From: Mariniflexile litorale
GTDB lineage: Bacteria > Bacteroidota > Bacteroidia > Flavobacteriales > Flavobacteriaceae
Assembly: GCF_031128465.2 (NCBI RefSeq)
Contig: NZ_CP155618.1
Location: 1,125,501 to 1,189,500, forward strand
Direction: 5' to 3'
Length of the DNA: 64,000 nt
Positions 52,116 through 61,629 of the stretch are shown here, in pieces. The notes below the pieces were generated by a model. It had not been told where the DNA came from. It did not search any database and saw nothing but the letters and a program-made list of their open reading frames with translations. Each line of letters begins with the position of its first letter. Positions within the stretch are counted from its first letter, which is position 1. Position numbers and translations under genes: made by a program.

Positions 52116-54341
52116 ATGTTAAAAGCATTAATCTATTTTTTTTTATCACTATCTATTACATCTTGTGCTTCAACAGGAAAATGGGCTAGCAAAGTTACAA
52201 AAAGTAACATAAGTTATAAAGTAACTGATTCTAATGAACCCATTAAAGATTTCACAGGTAATTATCTAACCGTTATTTACCTTGAAAATTTGATGTTTAA
52301 TAAAATAGGCCAAAACAGCCATAAAGAAGATGTCGCTTGGTTACTTTCTCAAGCCTATCGGGTTATAGAACTCGATTATGCAAAAAACAAAAAAGCATCT
52401 CCTATAAATATAAATCAAGATATTATTGCTATCAATAATGCGATTGCTTCTGGTGAATTTTGTGGAATTAAAAACTGTTCCACATCCAAATCATATATTT
52501 TGTTTGAAGGCTATCGAATAGCTCGCAATGTACCTTATTTTGAAGACGACCCAGCCGTTTACAACACTCCAACCGAATACATTAAAGGAGATATGCTCCA
52601 CATGGATATTATCTATCCTGCAAATGCTATAGTAAAAGTACCTACTGTCTTATCTTTTTCGTACAGCAATAGCTATGCAACTTACGATGCCAACAAAAAG
52701 GAGCTAACAGATGCTCATAAAGATTTCAGGATGTTTCTCCCTTACACCTTTGCCGGTTTTAACGATTCCTTTTTAGAAGGTGCTCCCGCACACGGTATGG
52801 CATGGGCAATTGCCGACCACCCAAAATACGCGGCTTGGGGAAGTGGCAAACCAAGTAATGGTAAAAATGACACCTACAAATCCTATCAAGTCAATCCCGA
52901 TGCAGCTCAAAAAGTAAAATCTGCCATTCGAACATTACGCGCTAAAAGTGAAGAATTAGGTCTTTCAGGAAAAATAGGTATTTATGGCTTTTCACGTGGC
53001 GCTTCTGCAGGTTCTATGGCTATTGGAGATAAAACTGTTGCTGAATTTGAGAATACAGGTTTTAATATAGGAATTAATGATGATGTACAGGCTGCAGCAT
53101 TAGGTCCAGGAGTTTTCGATTATACACAAATATACAACACCACTGATGATGGCGATTCAAATCTTGAAATCAGATGTCCTTGGGCTTGGGGACGTTTAAA
53201 AGATAATTACGAATTATGGCAAACTATGGGTGCTAGTTTTTTGGTAGAATCGTCCAAAACGGCTCCTACACTTTTCTTTTACAATACAAACGACGATGCC
53301 TATTACCACGACCAAATCACTCATTTTAAAGCAAAACTAGACTCACTTAACGTTCCTACTTCAATGTTAATAAATTATGGTATTGGTCATGCTGTTCCTC
53401 AAACTACTGAAGATTTAAATGAACTGTACAATTTCTTTAAAAAACACCTAAAACCTTCAACTGTTGAAGTCATTATAAAACCCAATGTTGTTTCTTTTAT
53501 TGAAAATAAAGACAACATTTTAAATTATCAAATAACTGAAAAATCTTTAAATGGCGCATACAAACGATCGAATTATATCCACCCACTTTACACGTTAGAT
53601 GGTGATATTCTAACAGAAGATTTCCCCGAAGACCATCCCCATCACAGAGGCATTTTTTGGGCTTGGCATCAATTATTCGTTGGAGACAAACGTATTGGTG
53701 ATGGTTGGGAAATTCAAAACTTTAGTTGGGATGTAACTTCTGTTGAAGAACTTAAACAAAAAGACGCTTCTAAAGCAATTGAAGCTGAAGTGCTTTGGAA
53801 ATCGAACCAATGGTTAGATGTTCATGGCAATGAAAAGCCACTGGTTAAAGAAACTACTACCATAAAAGTATATCCCAAAGAAAAAAATTACCGCCAAATT
53901 AATATCGAAATTTCTTTACTTGCCTTAGAAGAAAACATACGAATTGGAGGTTCTGAAGACGCAAAAGGTTATGGTGGATTTTCCCCAAGAATTAAACTAA
54001 CAGATGATGTTATTTTTACAAGTTCGGAAGGACAAGTAACACCTACAAATTTGCCTCTAAAAGCAGATTCTTGGATGGATATTTCTGGAGCTATAGGTAA
54101 AGATGGAAAACAAGTTGGACTAACCATATTGTGTCATCCGAACAACCCCCAGCCTTCAAACCAATGGATATTACGTACTAAACGGAGTATGCAAAATGCC
54201 GTGTACCCCTACCCTGGAGCCATTCCTGTACCACTATCCACTATTCAACCTACAATTTTACGTTATTGTTTAATTGTCCACAATGGTAGTATTAACACCA
54301 TAGATATACCTATCATTTATAAAGACTATATAAAACAATAA
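52116..54341 (+). CDS. Lipoprotein with alpha/beta-hydrolase domain fused to DUF6807 (PmoA-like) domain
   Basis: The N-terminus is a lipoprotein signal with lipobox SITSC (C17). Residues about 120-445 look like a secreted alpha/beta hydrolase: the nucleophile elbow GFSRGAS with S293, FFYNTNDDAYYHD with the likely acid D393/D394, and INYGIGHAVPQTTEDLNELYNFFKKHL with H425. From about residue 455 to 741 a DUF6807 (PmoA-like) domain follows: YIHPLYTLDGDILTEDFPEDHPHHRGIFWAWHQLFVGDKRIGDGWE, then GGFSPRIKL. DUF6807 proteins often sit in carbohydrate loci; the activity is not known. It is a lone gene. Confidence 0.82.
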   Translation: MLKALIYFFLSLSITSCASTGKWASKVTKSNISYKVTDSNEPIKDFTGNYLTVIYLENLMFNKIGQNSHKEDVAWLLSQAYRVIELDYAKNKKASPININQDIIAINNAIASGEFCGIKNCSTSKSYILFEGYRIARNVPYFEDDPAVYNTPTEYIKGDMLHMDIIYPANAIVKVPTVLSFSYSNSYATYDANKKELTDAHKDFRMFLPYTFAGFNDSFLEGAPAHGMAWAIADHPKYAAWGSGKPSNGKNDTYKSYQVNPDAAQKVKSAIRTLRAKSEELGLSGKIGIYGFSRGASAGSMAIGDKTVAEFENTGFNIGINDDVQAAALGPGVFDYTQIYNTTDDGDSNLEIRCPWAWGRLKDNYELWQTMGASFLVESSKTAPTLFFYNTNDDAYYHDQITHFKAKLDSLNVPTSMLINYGIGHAVPQTTEDLNELYNFFKKHLKPSTVEVIIKPNVVSFIENKDNILNYQITEKSLNGAYKRSNYIHPLYTLDGDILTEDFPEDHPHHRGIFWAWHQLFVGDKRIGDGWEIQNFSWDVTSVEELKQKDASKAIEAEVLWKSNQWLDVHGNEKPLVKETTTIKVYPKEKNYRQINIEISLLALEENIRIGGSEDAKGYGGFSPRIKLTDDVIFTSSEGQVTPTNLPLKADSWMDISGAIGKDGKQVGLTILCHPNNPQPSNQWILRTKRSMQNAVYPYPGAIPVPLSTIQPTILRYCLIVHNGSINTIDIPIIYKDYIKQ

Positions 54342-54404
54342 TTTATTAAATAGCTTTCATTAGATATTGAATAAATCCAATAGTATTTTCACTAATTTTG
54401 CTCC

Positions 54405-55961
54405 ATGATAAAAGAACTTCAGCTTCGTATTTCACTTAAAGAAGAAGAGCGTAGTGATATTTTGGTGCAAAAAGCGTCACATATCCTTGATATTGACAAA
54501 CAAGATATAACAGGAATTAAAGTACTTCGTAAATCCATTGATGCTCGAAAACCAAAAATCATCTTCAATTATAAAGTTGCCGTTTATATTCGAGAAGTTT
54601 TACCTAAAACATCCGAATATCAATTTAATTATAAAAATGTTTCAAAAGCAAAATCCGTTCACATTATCGGATTTGGACCTGCAGGTATGTATGCTGCATT
54701 ACGCTGTATTGAACTAGGTTTTAAACCCATTGTTTTAGAGCGTGGTAAAAATGTAAAAGACCGCCGCCGCGATTTAAAAGCCATCAATCAAGACCATTTT
54801 GTGAATGAAGATTCTAACTATTGCTTTGGTGAAGGCGGTGCTGGAACGTATTCTGACGGGAAATTATACACCCGAAGTTTAAAACGTGGCGATGTGCGTC
54901 GCATTTTTGAAAATTTAGTGTTTCATGGTGCTACCGACCAAATTTTGGTCGATGCGCACCCACATATTGGCACCAACAAACTACCCCAAGTCGTACAAAA
55001 TATTCGCGAAACTATTTTAAATAATGGTGGTGAAATTCATTTTGAAACCCGCGTGACCGATTTCATTATAAAAAATAATAAAATACAGGCCATTCAATTA
55101 AATAATAACAACGAAATGCCTGCCAACCGTGTTATTTTAGCAACAGGACATTCAGCACGTGATATCTATTATTTACTTCATAAAAAAGAAATTGCTCTAG
55201 AAGCTAAATCGTTTGCAATGGGTGTTCGTGTCGAACATCCACAACATATTATAGATTCCATTCAATACCATTGCAGTGATGAACGCCATGAGTTATTACC
55301 AGCAGCCTCCTACAGTTTGGTGCAACAAGTAAACGAACGTGGTGTATATTCCTTTTGTATGTGCCCAGGTGGATTTATAGTTCCTGCTGCTACTGCTAAT
55401 GGGGAAGTAGTGGTAAATGGCATGTCACCTTCGAAACGCAACAACTTATATGCTAATTCGGGTATTGTGGTTGAGATTGATGTACACAGAGATTTACCAA
55501 AATACGAACAATTCGGAGCCTTAAAAGGATTGGAATATCAAAAGAATTTAGAACGCATGGCTTTCACCGCTGGCGGAAGAAGTCAAGCAGCACCGGCACA
55601 ACGTTTAACAGATTTTGTTGAAGGGCGATTGTCAGCTAATTTGAACCCTAGCTCCTACCAACCTGGTTTAAATTCAGCACCTTTACATTCCTTATTACCT
55701 AAATTAATAGGTAGCAGACTGCGAAAAGGCTTTGAAGCATTCGGACAAAAAATGAAAGGTTACTATACTTCCGAAGCCAATATTATAGGTGTAGAATCTA
55801 GAACTTCATCACCCGTTTGCATTCCAAGAAATGAAAACTTAGAGCATCCTCAAATTGAAGGCTTATTCCCTTGTGGTGAAGGTGGTGGATATGCCGGCGG
55901 CATTGTTTCCGCTGCTATGGATGGTGAACGTTGCGCTGAATCTGCTATAAAAAACCTATAA
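54405..55961 (+). CDS. FAD-dependent oxidoreductase (uncharacterised dehydrogenase group)
   Basis: The 518-residue protein has an N-terminal domain of about 80 residues ([35 protein letters not shown]), then a dinucleotide-binding fold [57 protein letters not shown] and [17 protein letters not shown] are typical of the COG2509 group. The C-terminal FAD contact is [30 protein letters not shown]. It has no signal peptide. The substrate is unknown. It starts a run of four co-directional genes (this, acetyltransferase, fabD, lspA) with gaps of 7-44 bp or overlap. Confidence 0.9.
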   Translation: MIKELQLRISLKEEERSDILVQKASHILDIDKQDITGIKVLRKSIDARKPKIIFNYKVAVYIREVLPKTSEYQFNYKNVSKAKSVHIIGFGPAGMYAALRCIELGFKPIVLERGKNVKDRRRDLKAINQDHFVNEDSNYCFGEGGAGTYSDGKLYTRSLKRGDVRRIFENLVFHGATDQILVDAHPHIGTNKLPQVVQNIRETILNNGGEIHFETRVTDFIIKNNKIQAIQLNNNNEMPANRVILATGHSARDIYYLLHKKEIALEAKSFAMGVRVEHPQHIIDSIQYHCSDERHELLPAASYSLVQQVNERGVYSFCMCPGGFIVPAATANGEVVVNGMSPSKRNNLYANSGIVVEIDVHRDLPKYEQFGALKGLEYQKNLERMAFTAGGRSQAAPAQRLTDFVEGRLSANLNPSSYQPGLNSAPLHSLLPKLIGSRLRKGFEAFGQKMKGYYTSEANIIGVESRTSSPVCIPRNENLEHPQIEGLFPCGEGGGYAGGIVSAAMDGERCAESAIKNL

Positions 55962-55968
55962 TTATTTT

Positions 55969-56529
55969 ATGACTGAAAAAGAAAAAATGTTGGCAGGCGA
56001 ATTGTACCGTCCAACAGATCCAGAATTAACAGAGGCACGACACCGCGTCCGCTTATTATTTCATAAATTTAATAGTTTAAGTGAAGTCGATTTAGAAGAA
56101 CGCCAAAAAATATTATATCAAATTTTTGAAAATGCTGGAGACAATTTATTTGTAGAACCGCCTTTTCATTGTGACTATGGAAGCAACATTAAAGCAGGAA
56201 AAAACCTGTTTATAAATTTCAACTGTTGTATTTTGGATGTTGCACAAGTAACCATTGGTGATAACTGTATGTTTGCTCCTCATGTTCAAATTTACACCGC
56301 CACACATCCACTAGAATTTAAAGCTCGAAACAGCGGTAAAGAACTGGCCAAACCAGTAACCATAGGAAATAATGTTTGGATTGGTGGAAACGCTACCATT
56401 TGTCCAGGTGTTACTTTAGGTAACAATGTGGTGGTTGCAGCTGGCGCTGTTGTTACTAAAAGTTTTCCTGATGACGTTGTTATTGGTGGTAATCCGGCTA
56501 AAATTATTAAAACCATAGATAATCGCTAA
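55969..56529 (+). CDS. Sugar O-acetyltransferase (maltose/galactoside acetyltransferase type)
   Basis: This cytoplasmic trimeric left-handed beta-helix enzyme transfers acetyl from acetyl-CoA to a sugar hydroxyl. The 186-residue protein starts with the Mac domain ([35 protein letters not shown]). The hexapeptide repeats follow: [38 protein letters not shown] (catalytic His in ATHP), then [51 protein letters not shown]. The acceptor is not clear from sequence. It begins 7 bp after the FAD-dependent oxidoreductase. Confidence 0.92.
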   Translation: MTEKEKMLAGELYRPTDPELTEARHRVRLLFHKFNSLSEVDLEERQKILYQIFENAGDNLFVEPPFHCDYGSNIKAGKNLFINFNCCILDVAQVTIGDNCMFAPHVQIYTATHPLEFKARNSGKELAKPVTIGNNVWIGGNATICPGVTLGNNVVVAAGAVVTKSFPDDVVIGGNPAKIIKTIDNR

Positions 56530-56573
56530 AATTATAATTCTTATTTTTGCAACACTTAAAAATTAACCAATTT

Positions 56574-57455
56574 ATGAACGCATATATATTTCCCGGTCAG
56601 GGCGCTCAATTTACAGGAATGGGTTTAAACCTTTACGAAAACTCGCCTTTCGCTCAAGAATTATTTGAGAAAGCAAACGCTATTTTAGGTTTCAATATTA
56701 CAGACATTATGTTTGAAGGAACTCCAGAAGCTTTAAAAGAAACGAAAGTAACACAACCTGCCATATTTTTACATTCGGTCATACTTGCTAAAACTTTAGG
56801 TGCTAGTTTTAAACCTGATATGGTTGCTGGTCACTCATTAGGGGAATTTTCCGCCTTAGTTGCTAACGGTGCTTTAACTTTTGAAGATGGTTTGAAATTA
56901 GTATCGCAACGTGCTTTAGCCATGCAAAAAGCTTGTGAATTACAACCAAGCACAATGGCTGCTGTTTTAGGTTTAGAAGATGCTATTGTAGAAAAGGTGT
57001 GTGCAGAAACTGAAGGGGTTGTTGTTGCTGCTAATTATAATTGTCCAGGACAATTAGTGATTTCTGGTGAAGTTGAAGCCATAAACAGAGCTTGTGAAGC
57101 CATGAAAGCCGCAGGTGCTAAACGTGCTTTAGTATTACCTGTTGGTGGTGCGTTTCACTCACCTTTAATGGAACCTGCACGTGAGGAACTAGCAGCTGCA
57201 ATTGAAAACACGACTTTCAGCAAACCAAACTGCCCAATTTACCAGAATGTGACTGCCAATGCCGTTATTGATGAAGCCGCCATAAAAGCAAACTTAATTT
57301 CTCAATTAACAGCTCCTGTACGTTGGACACAATCCGTACAACAGATGATTACAGATGGTGCCACTTTATTTACTGAAGTAGGTCCTGGAAACGTTTTACA
57401 AGGTTTGGTCAAAAAAATAAATAGAGAAGCTCAAACGGCTTCAGCAAGTTCATAA
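56574..57455 (+). CDS. fabD: Malonyl-CoA:ACP transacylase
   Basis: FabD loads malonate on acyl carrier protein for fatty-acid synthesis. I choose ATG 56574 (MNAYIFPGQGAQFTGMGLNLYE), since FPGQGAQ should lie near the N-terminus; an upstream TTG would add nine odd residues. The 293-residue protein has the nucleophile S88 in VAGHSLGEFSALVANGAL, R113-region QRALAMQKACE, the catalytic His in VGGAFHSPLMEPA, and TEVGPGNVLQGLVKKI. It overlaps lspA by one base (TAATG), suggesting translational coupling. Confidence 0.96.
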   Translation: MNAYIFPGQGAQFTGMGLNLYENSPFAQELFEKANAILGFNITDIMFEGTPEALKETKVTQPAIFLHSVILAKTLGASFKPDMVAGHSLGEFSALVANGALTFEDGLKLVSQRALAMQKACELQPSTMAAVLGLEDAIVEKVCAETEGVVVAANYNCPGQLVISGEVEAINRACEAMKAAGAKRALVLPVGGAFHSPLMEPAREELAAAIENTTFSKPNCPIYQNVTANAVIDEAAIKANLISQLTAPVRWTQSVQQMITDGATLFTEVGPGNVLQGLVKKINREAQTASASS

Positions 57456-57985
57456 TGAAGTTTACAAAACGTAATATATATATAGTATTAGTAATTGTTA
57501 TTACAATTGCTATCGACCAAATTTCTAAAATACTCGTTCGAACGAGTATTCAGCCACGTAATGAATTTCAACCTGGTGAACGCATCTCCGTTATTGGAGA
57601 TATGTTCATTATGATGAATGTTGAAAATACAGGTGCTTTTTTAGGCATGGGTAGTGATTTAAACCCAACTCTTAGAATCATCTTGCTACTCATTTTACCC
57701 ATTCTTGTTCTCGGGTTTGTTTTACGTCATATTTTAAAAGATACTTCTATTGATAAATGGTCGCTTTTTGCTTTTGCCAGCATTATTGGTGGTGGCATCG
57801 CCAATGTTTACGATCGTATTGTATATGGTTCTGTTACCGATTTCTTCTTTATTGATTTGGGCGGTGTATTTAGAACGGGTATTTTTAATATGGCAGACTT
57901 ATCGGTAACCACAGGTATGATTATACTAGTATTTGTTAGTTTTGGAAAGAAAAAGAAAGACGAAGACATAGAACAGACGGCTTAA
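57455..57985 (+). CDS. lspA: Lipoprotein signal peptidase
   Basis: LspA is an inner-membrane aspartyl protease that removes lipoprotein signal peptides. The 176-residue protein has four hydrophobic segments. The family motifs are MMNVENTGAFLGMG (the N-x-G-A-F region), GGGIANVYDRIVYGSVTDFFFIDLG with the first catalytic Asp in NVYDR, and FNMADLSVTTGMI with the second. A lysine-rich cytoplasmic tail follows. It overlaps fabD by one base. A strong terminator lies 40 bp downstream. Confidence 0.95.
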   Translation: MKFTKRNIYIVLVIVITIAIDQISKILVRTSIQPRNEFQPGERISVIGDMFIMMNVENTGAFLGMGSDLNPTLRIILLLILPILVLGFVLRHILKDTSIDKWSLFAFASIIGGGIANVYDRIVYGSVTDFFFIDLGGVFRTGIFNMADLSVTTGMIILVFVSFGKKKKDEDIEQTA

Positions 57986-58021
57986 AAAATTCAATTATTA
58001 AAAACAAGCATATCTTATTGA

Positions 58022-58064
58022 AAACAAAAAGGCTGCAAAATTTAATTTGCAGCCTTTTTTGTTT
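58022..58064. terminator. Bidirectional terminator between lspA and galE
   Basis: AAACAAAAAGGCTGCAAA and TTTGCAGCCTTTTTTGTTT form a nearly perfect stem of 17 or more bp around ATTTAA. A- and T-runs at the two ends let it stop transcription from both directions. Both flanking genes converge here. Confidence 0.95.
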
Positions 58065-58080
58065 ATAGTTTCAAAGTTAA

Positions 58081-59106
58081 TTACTTTTCGCCTCTTACTT
58101 TTTGTTCCCAATTCCATGCAGAACGCATCGCGTCATCCAACGATAATTTTGTTTTCCAACCCAATTCATTATTAGCCTTGGTAGTATCGGCATAAGCTGA
58201 AATAATATCACCTTCTCTTCTACCTACTATTTTATAATTTAATTTTTTACCAGACACTTTTTCAAAAGATTTCACAACTTCTAAAACCGTACTTCCTGTA
58301 CCTGTTCCTAAATTAAAAGTCTCGTAATTGGCTTTATTTTTATTATTCAGTAATCGTCCAAGTGCTACTACATGTGCGTTCGCTAAATCGACCACATGAA
58401 TATAATCGCGTATACAAGTTCCATCTGAAGTTGGATAATCATCTCCAAACACAGACAATTGCTCACGTAACCCAATACCTGTTTGCGTAATAAAAGGTAC
58501 TAAATTTTGAGGCACTCCAATTGGCAACTCACCAATATTAACAGACTCATGCGCTCCTACTGGATTAAAATAACGCAATGCAATCGCTTTAAGACTTGGT
58601 GTTACTTTACAAGTATCGCTAATTATTTCTTCACCTATTTGCTTTGTGTTTCCGTAAGGTGACTCCGCTTGTTTTACAGGCGCATTTTCTGTAATAGGTA
58701 ACTCGTCTGCTTGTCCATAAACGGTACATGACGAACTAAAAATAAAACTCGCTTCTGGCAGTTTTTTTAATTCTTTTAGAATGTAAACCAAAGTACTTAT
58801 GTTGTTTTCATAATACAATAAAGGTTCTTTTACACTTTCGCCAACTGCCTTACTAGCTGCAAAATGAATCACTCCTTTTATATCGCTATGCTTAGCAAAA
58901 AAAGCTTCAACACCCGATCTATCTTTTAAATCTAATTTTTCAAAAAGTGGTTTTTTGCCACTAATAGAAGTAATGCCATCTAACACGCTTATGGATGAAT
59001 TTGATAAATCGTCGATAATAACAACTTCGTAACCTTCCTTTTGTAATTCTACAACAGTGTGAGACCCTATAAAGCCTAAACCACCTGTAACTAATATTTT
59101 ATCCAT
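58081..59106 (-). CDS. galE: UDP-glucose 4-epimerase
   Basis: GalE interconverts UDP-glucose and UDP-galactose. The 341-residue short-chain dehydrogenase-fold protein has GGLGFIGSHTVVELQKEGYEVVIIDDLSNS (NAD loop, residues 8-37), FSSSCTVYGQ with the catalytic Ser/Thr, and the YxxxK motif in SPYGNTKQIGEEI. The family tail FNLGTGTGSTVLEVVKSFEKVSGKKLNYKIVGRREGDI is intact. It overlaps the upstream aminotransferase by 8 bp, so it is in one unit with it, which suggests surface-polysaccharide sugar synthesis. Confidence 0.94.
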   Translation of the reverse strand: MDKILVTGGLGFIGSHTVVELQKEGYEVVIIDDLSNSSISVLDGITSISGKKPLFEKLDLKDRSGVEAFFAKHSDIKGVIHFAASKAVGESVKEPLLYYENNISTLVYILKELKKLPEASFIFSSSCTVYGQADELPITENAPVKQAESPYGNTKQIGEEIISDTCKVTPSLKAIALRYFNPVGAHESVNIGELPIGVPQNLVPFITQTGIGLREQLSVFGDDYPTSDGTCIRDYIHVVDLANAHVVALGRLLNNKNKANYETFNLGTGTGSTVLEVVKSFEKVSGKKLNYKIVGRREGDIISAYADTTKANNELGWKTKLSLDDAMRSAWNWEQKVRGEK

Positions 59107-60232
59107 TTATAAAGTTTATAATTGTTGATGTAATAAATTCTATTTGTTCATCATCCAATTCGGTATGCATGGGTAATGAAATAACATTTTTAACTAATTG
59201 ATTGGTAACAGGAAAATCGCCTTCATTATATCTTGAATCCTCATATGCTTTTTGCTTATGAAGTGGTATGGGATAATACACACCACAAGGAATTCCTTTT
59301 TCATTTAAGTGCTTTACCAACGCATCTCTATCAACATCTTTTACTTGTAATGTATATTGATGAAACACATGTGAATCCCCATCATCATTTCTATAAGGAA
59401 TCATGATCTCTTTTATATTCTTAAAAGCGGCATCATATGCATTAGCTGCTTTTATTCTTTTTCTATTGTAAGTGTCTAAATTTTTGAGCTTGATATCTAA
59501 AACAGCTGCCTGCACACTATCTAAACGTGAATTAACACCAACAACATCGTGGTGGTAACGTTCGTACATGCCATGGTTTACAATACCTCGAATGGTATGT
59601 GCTAAATCATCATCATTTGTAAAAATAGCTCCACCGTCTCCATAACACCCTAAGTTTTTAGATGGGAAAAATGACGTTGATGCCACATGTCCCATAGTTC
59701 CTGCTTGTGCTTTTGTACCATTTTTAAAAGTATAAGTGGCTCCAATAGCTTGTGCATTGTCTTCTATTACGAATAAATTATGTGCTTTGGCAATCTCCAT
59801 GATAGCCTCCATGTTCGCACATTGTCCAAATAAATGTACTGGTACAATCGCTTTTGTTTTTGGAGTAATGGCTTTTTTAATGGCTTCAATATTAATATTA
59901 AAATCATCTGGATTTACATCAACTAAAACGGGTGTTAATTGCAACAAGGCAATTACCTCAACGGTTGCAGCAAAGGTAAAATCAGCAGTTATAACCTCAT
60001 CACCTGGTTTCAATCCTAATCCCATCATAGCAATTTGTAACGCATCCGTTCCATTAGCACATGGAATGACGTGTTTTACATCTAAATATTGCTCTAAATT
60101 CTTTTGAAATTGGTGAACTTTAGGACCATTAATATAGGCCGTTGTTTCTAAAACCTCTAGGATGGACGTGTTTACAAGGTCTTTAATCTCGTCATATTGA
60201 CCTTTAAGGTCAACCATTTGAATTTTCTTCAT
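59099..60232 (-). CDS. DegT/DnrJ/EryC1/StrS family sugar aminotransferase
   Basis: This PLP enzyme probably transaminates a keto-sugar nucleotide for a surface polysaccharide. The 377-residue protein has VDLKGQYDEIKDLVNTSILEVLETTAYINGPKV, CANGTDALQIAMMGLGLKPGDEVITADFTFAATVE, VIEDNAQAIGATYT (PLP-binding Asp) and the Schiff-base lysine in STSFFPSKNLGCYGDGGAIFTND. The C-terminal GIPCGVYYPIPLHKQKAYE is typical. Its exact sugar is not readable. It overlaps galE by 8 bp, and waaA runs divergently 150 bp away, so this corner looks devoted to the cell envelope. Confidence 0.92.
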   Translation of the reverse strand: MKKIQMVDLKGQYDEIKDLVNTSILEVLETTAYINGPKVHQFQKNLEQYLDVKHVIPCANGTDALQIAMMGLGLKPGDEVITADFTFAATVEVIALLQLTPVLVDVNPDDFNINIEAIKKAITPKTKAIVPVHLFGQCANMEAIMEIAKAHNLFVIEDNAQAIGATYTFKNGTKAQAGTMGHVASTSFFPSKNLGCYGDGGAIFTNDDDLAHTIRGIVNHGMYERYHHDVVGVNSRLDSVQAAVLDIKLKNLDTYNRKRIKAANAYDAAFKNIKEIMIPYRNDDGDSHVFHQYTLQVKDVDRDALVKHLNEKGIPCGVYYPIPLHKQKAYEDSRYNEGDFPVTNQLVKNVISLPMHTELDDEQIEFITSTIINFING

Positions 60233-60382
60233 CTAAAAAATGTCAACTTCTATGGTGTTGCAATAATAATAGTAACAAACTTCCATATTATGAGTTAATA
60301 AGCTACGAAATTACAAAATTAGTACACGGTAACCAATGAAATTATTTTAAAGAAATGTATTTTAGCCTTAAAGAAAAAAGAA

Positions 60383-61618
60383 TTGAGTTTTATTTATAAC
60401 ATTGGTATCCATCTGGCTCATTTTGGTTTAAAATGCGTAGCGCCATTCAACAAAAAAATTAAAAGTGGTATTGTTGGAAGACAAGATACCTTTAATATAC
60501 TGAAAAGCAATTTAAAACCAACAGACAAAACACTTTGGTTTCATTGTGCATCTTTGGGTGAATATGAACAAGGACTTCCTGTTTTCAAAGCACTTCGAGA
60601 CCAATATAAATCACATAAAATTGTGCTTAGTTTTTTTTCACCATCGGGTTACGAAATTCGAAAAAACTCGCCTGTTGCAGATGTTGTAGTTTATTTACCA
60701 TTAGACACGAAAACAAATGCAAATCAGTTTCTAGATTTAGTAAATCCCGAACTCACCGTTTTTGTGAAGTACGATATTTGGCCTAATTTCTTAAATGAAA
60801 TAAGAGAAAGAAAGTTGAGAGCTATTTTAATTTCGGCTGCATTTAGAGAAAATCAAACATTTTTTAAATTTTATGGTAATCCATTAAGAAACGCTTTATT
60901 TGCTTTTGAACATATTTTTACCCAAAATGAAAATTCGAAAAGATTACTTGAATCTATAAATTACAATAAAGTTACTGTTTCGGGCGACACGCGTTTTGAT
61001 CGTGTTTCCAGTCAGTTAGAAATAGATAACACTCTAGATTTTATTGAAACCTTCAAACAAGACAAACTTTGTGTGGTTGCTGGTAGTACTTGGCCTGAAG
61101 ACGAAAGCTTACTTGTGAATTTTATTAATTCTGAAGCCTCAAAAGATGTGAAATTTATTATTGCTCCACATAATATTAAATCGGCCCAAATAAAAAATAT
61201 TCAAGAAAAACTAACGGTTAAAAGCATTCTGTTTTCTGAAAAAGACAACGAACAACTTCAAACTGCACAAGTATTTATTATTGACACTATTGGTATTCTT
61301 TCGAAAATTTACAGCTATGCAAACATTGCTTATGTTGGAGGAGCTATAGGCACTACAGGTTTGCACAATACTTTAGAACCAGCGGTTTTTGGCATACCAA
61401 TTATTATTGGGAACCAGCATTCAAAATTTCCTGAAGCGCAGGAAATGATAGATAATGCTGGCATGTTTTCTATTTCAAATCAGAACGAATTTAATGTTAT
61501 TCTAGATGATTTAATTAAAAATAAACAAATGCGATTACAATCTGGTTCTCATAATTCAAATTACATTAAAAATAATCTAGGTGCTGTAACTAAAATATTG
61601 AGGTACTTAGAATTGTAG
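60383..61618 (+). CDS. waaA: 3-deoxy-D-manno-octulosonate transferase (Kdo transferase)
   Basis: WaaA adds Kdo to lipid A precursor at the inner membrane. The start is a TTG at 60383 (read as Met, then SFIYNIGIHLAHFGLKCVA); no in-frame ATG lies upstream in the short leader, and the next Met would cut the family's N-terminal helix. The 411-residue GT-B protein shows LWFHCASLGEYEQGLPVFKALR (E of the active site), LSFFSPSGYEI, FVKYDIWPNFLNEI, VVAGSTWPEDESLLV and the C-terminal GGAIGTTGLHNTLEPAVFGIPIIIGNQHSKFPEAQEMI. All substrate motifs are intact. Confidence 0.93.
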   Translation: MSFIYNIGIHLAHFGLKCVAPFNKKIKSGIVGRQDTFNILKSNLKPTDKTLWFHCASLGEYEQGLPVFKALRDQYKSHKIVLSFFSPSGYEIRKNSPVADVVVYLPLDTKTNANQFLDLVNPELTVFVKYDIWPNFLNEIRERKLRAILISAAFRENQTFFKFYGNPLRNALFAFEHIFTQNENSKRLLESINYNKVTVSGDTRFDRVSSQLEIDNTLDFIETFKQDKLCVVAGSTWPEDESLLVNFINSEASKDVKFIIAPHNIKSAQIKNIQEKLTVKSILFSEKDNEQLQTAQVFIIDTIGILSKIYSYANIAYVGGAIGTTGLHNTLEPAVFGIPIIIGNQHSKFPEAQEMIDNAGMFSISNQNEFNVILDDLIKNKQMRLQSGSHNSNYIKNNLGAVTKILRYLEL

Positions 61619-61629
61619 AAAAAACATTT

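Noticed and set aside
59736-60107. A 123-codon ORF opposite the DegT aminotransferase
   Set aside because: Covers the coding region of conserved PLP-enzyme motifs on the other strand; no independent evidence.
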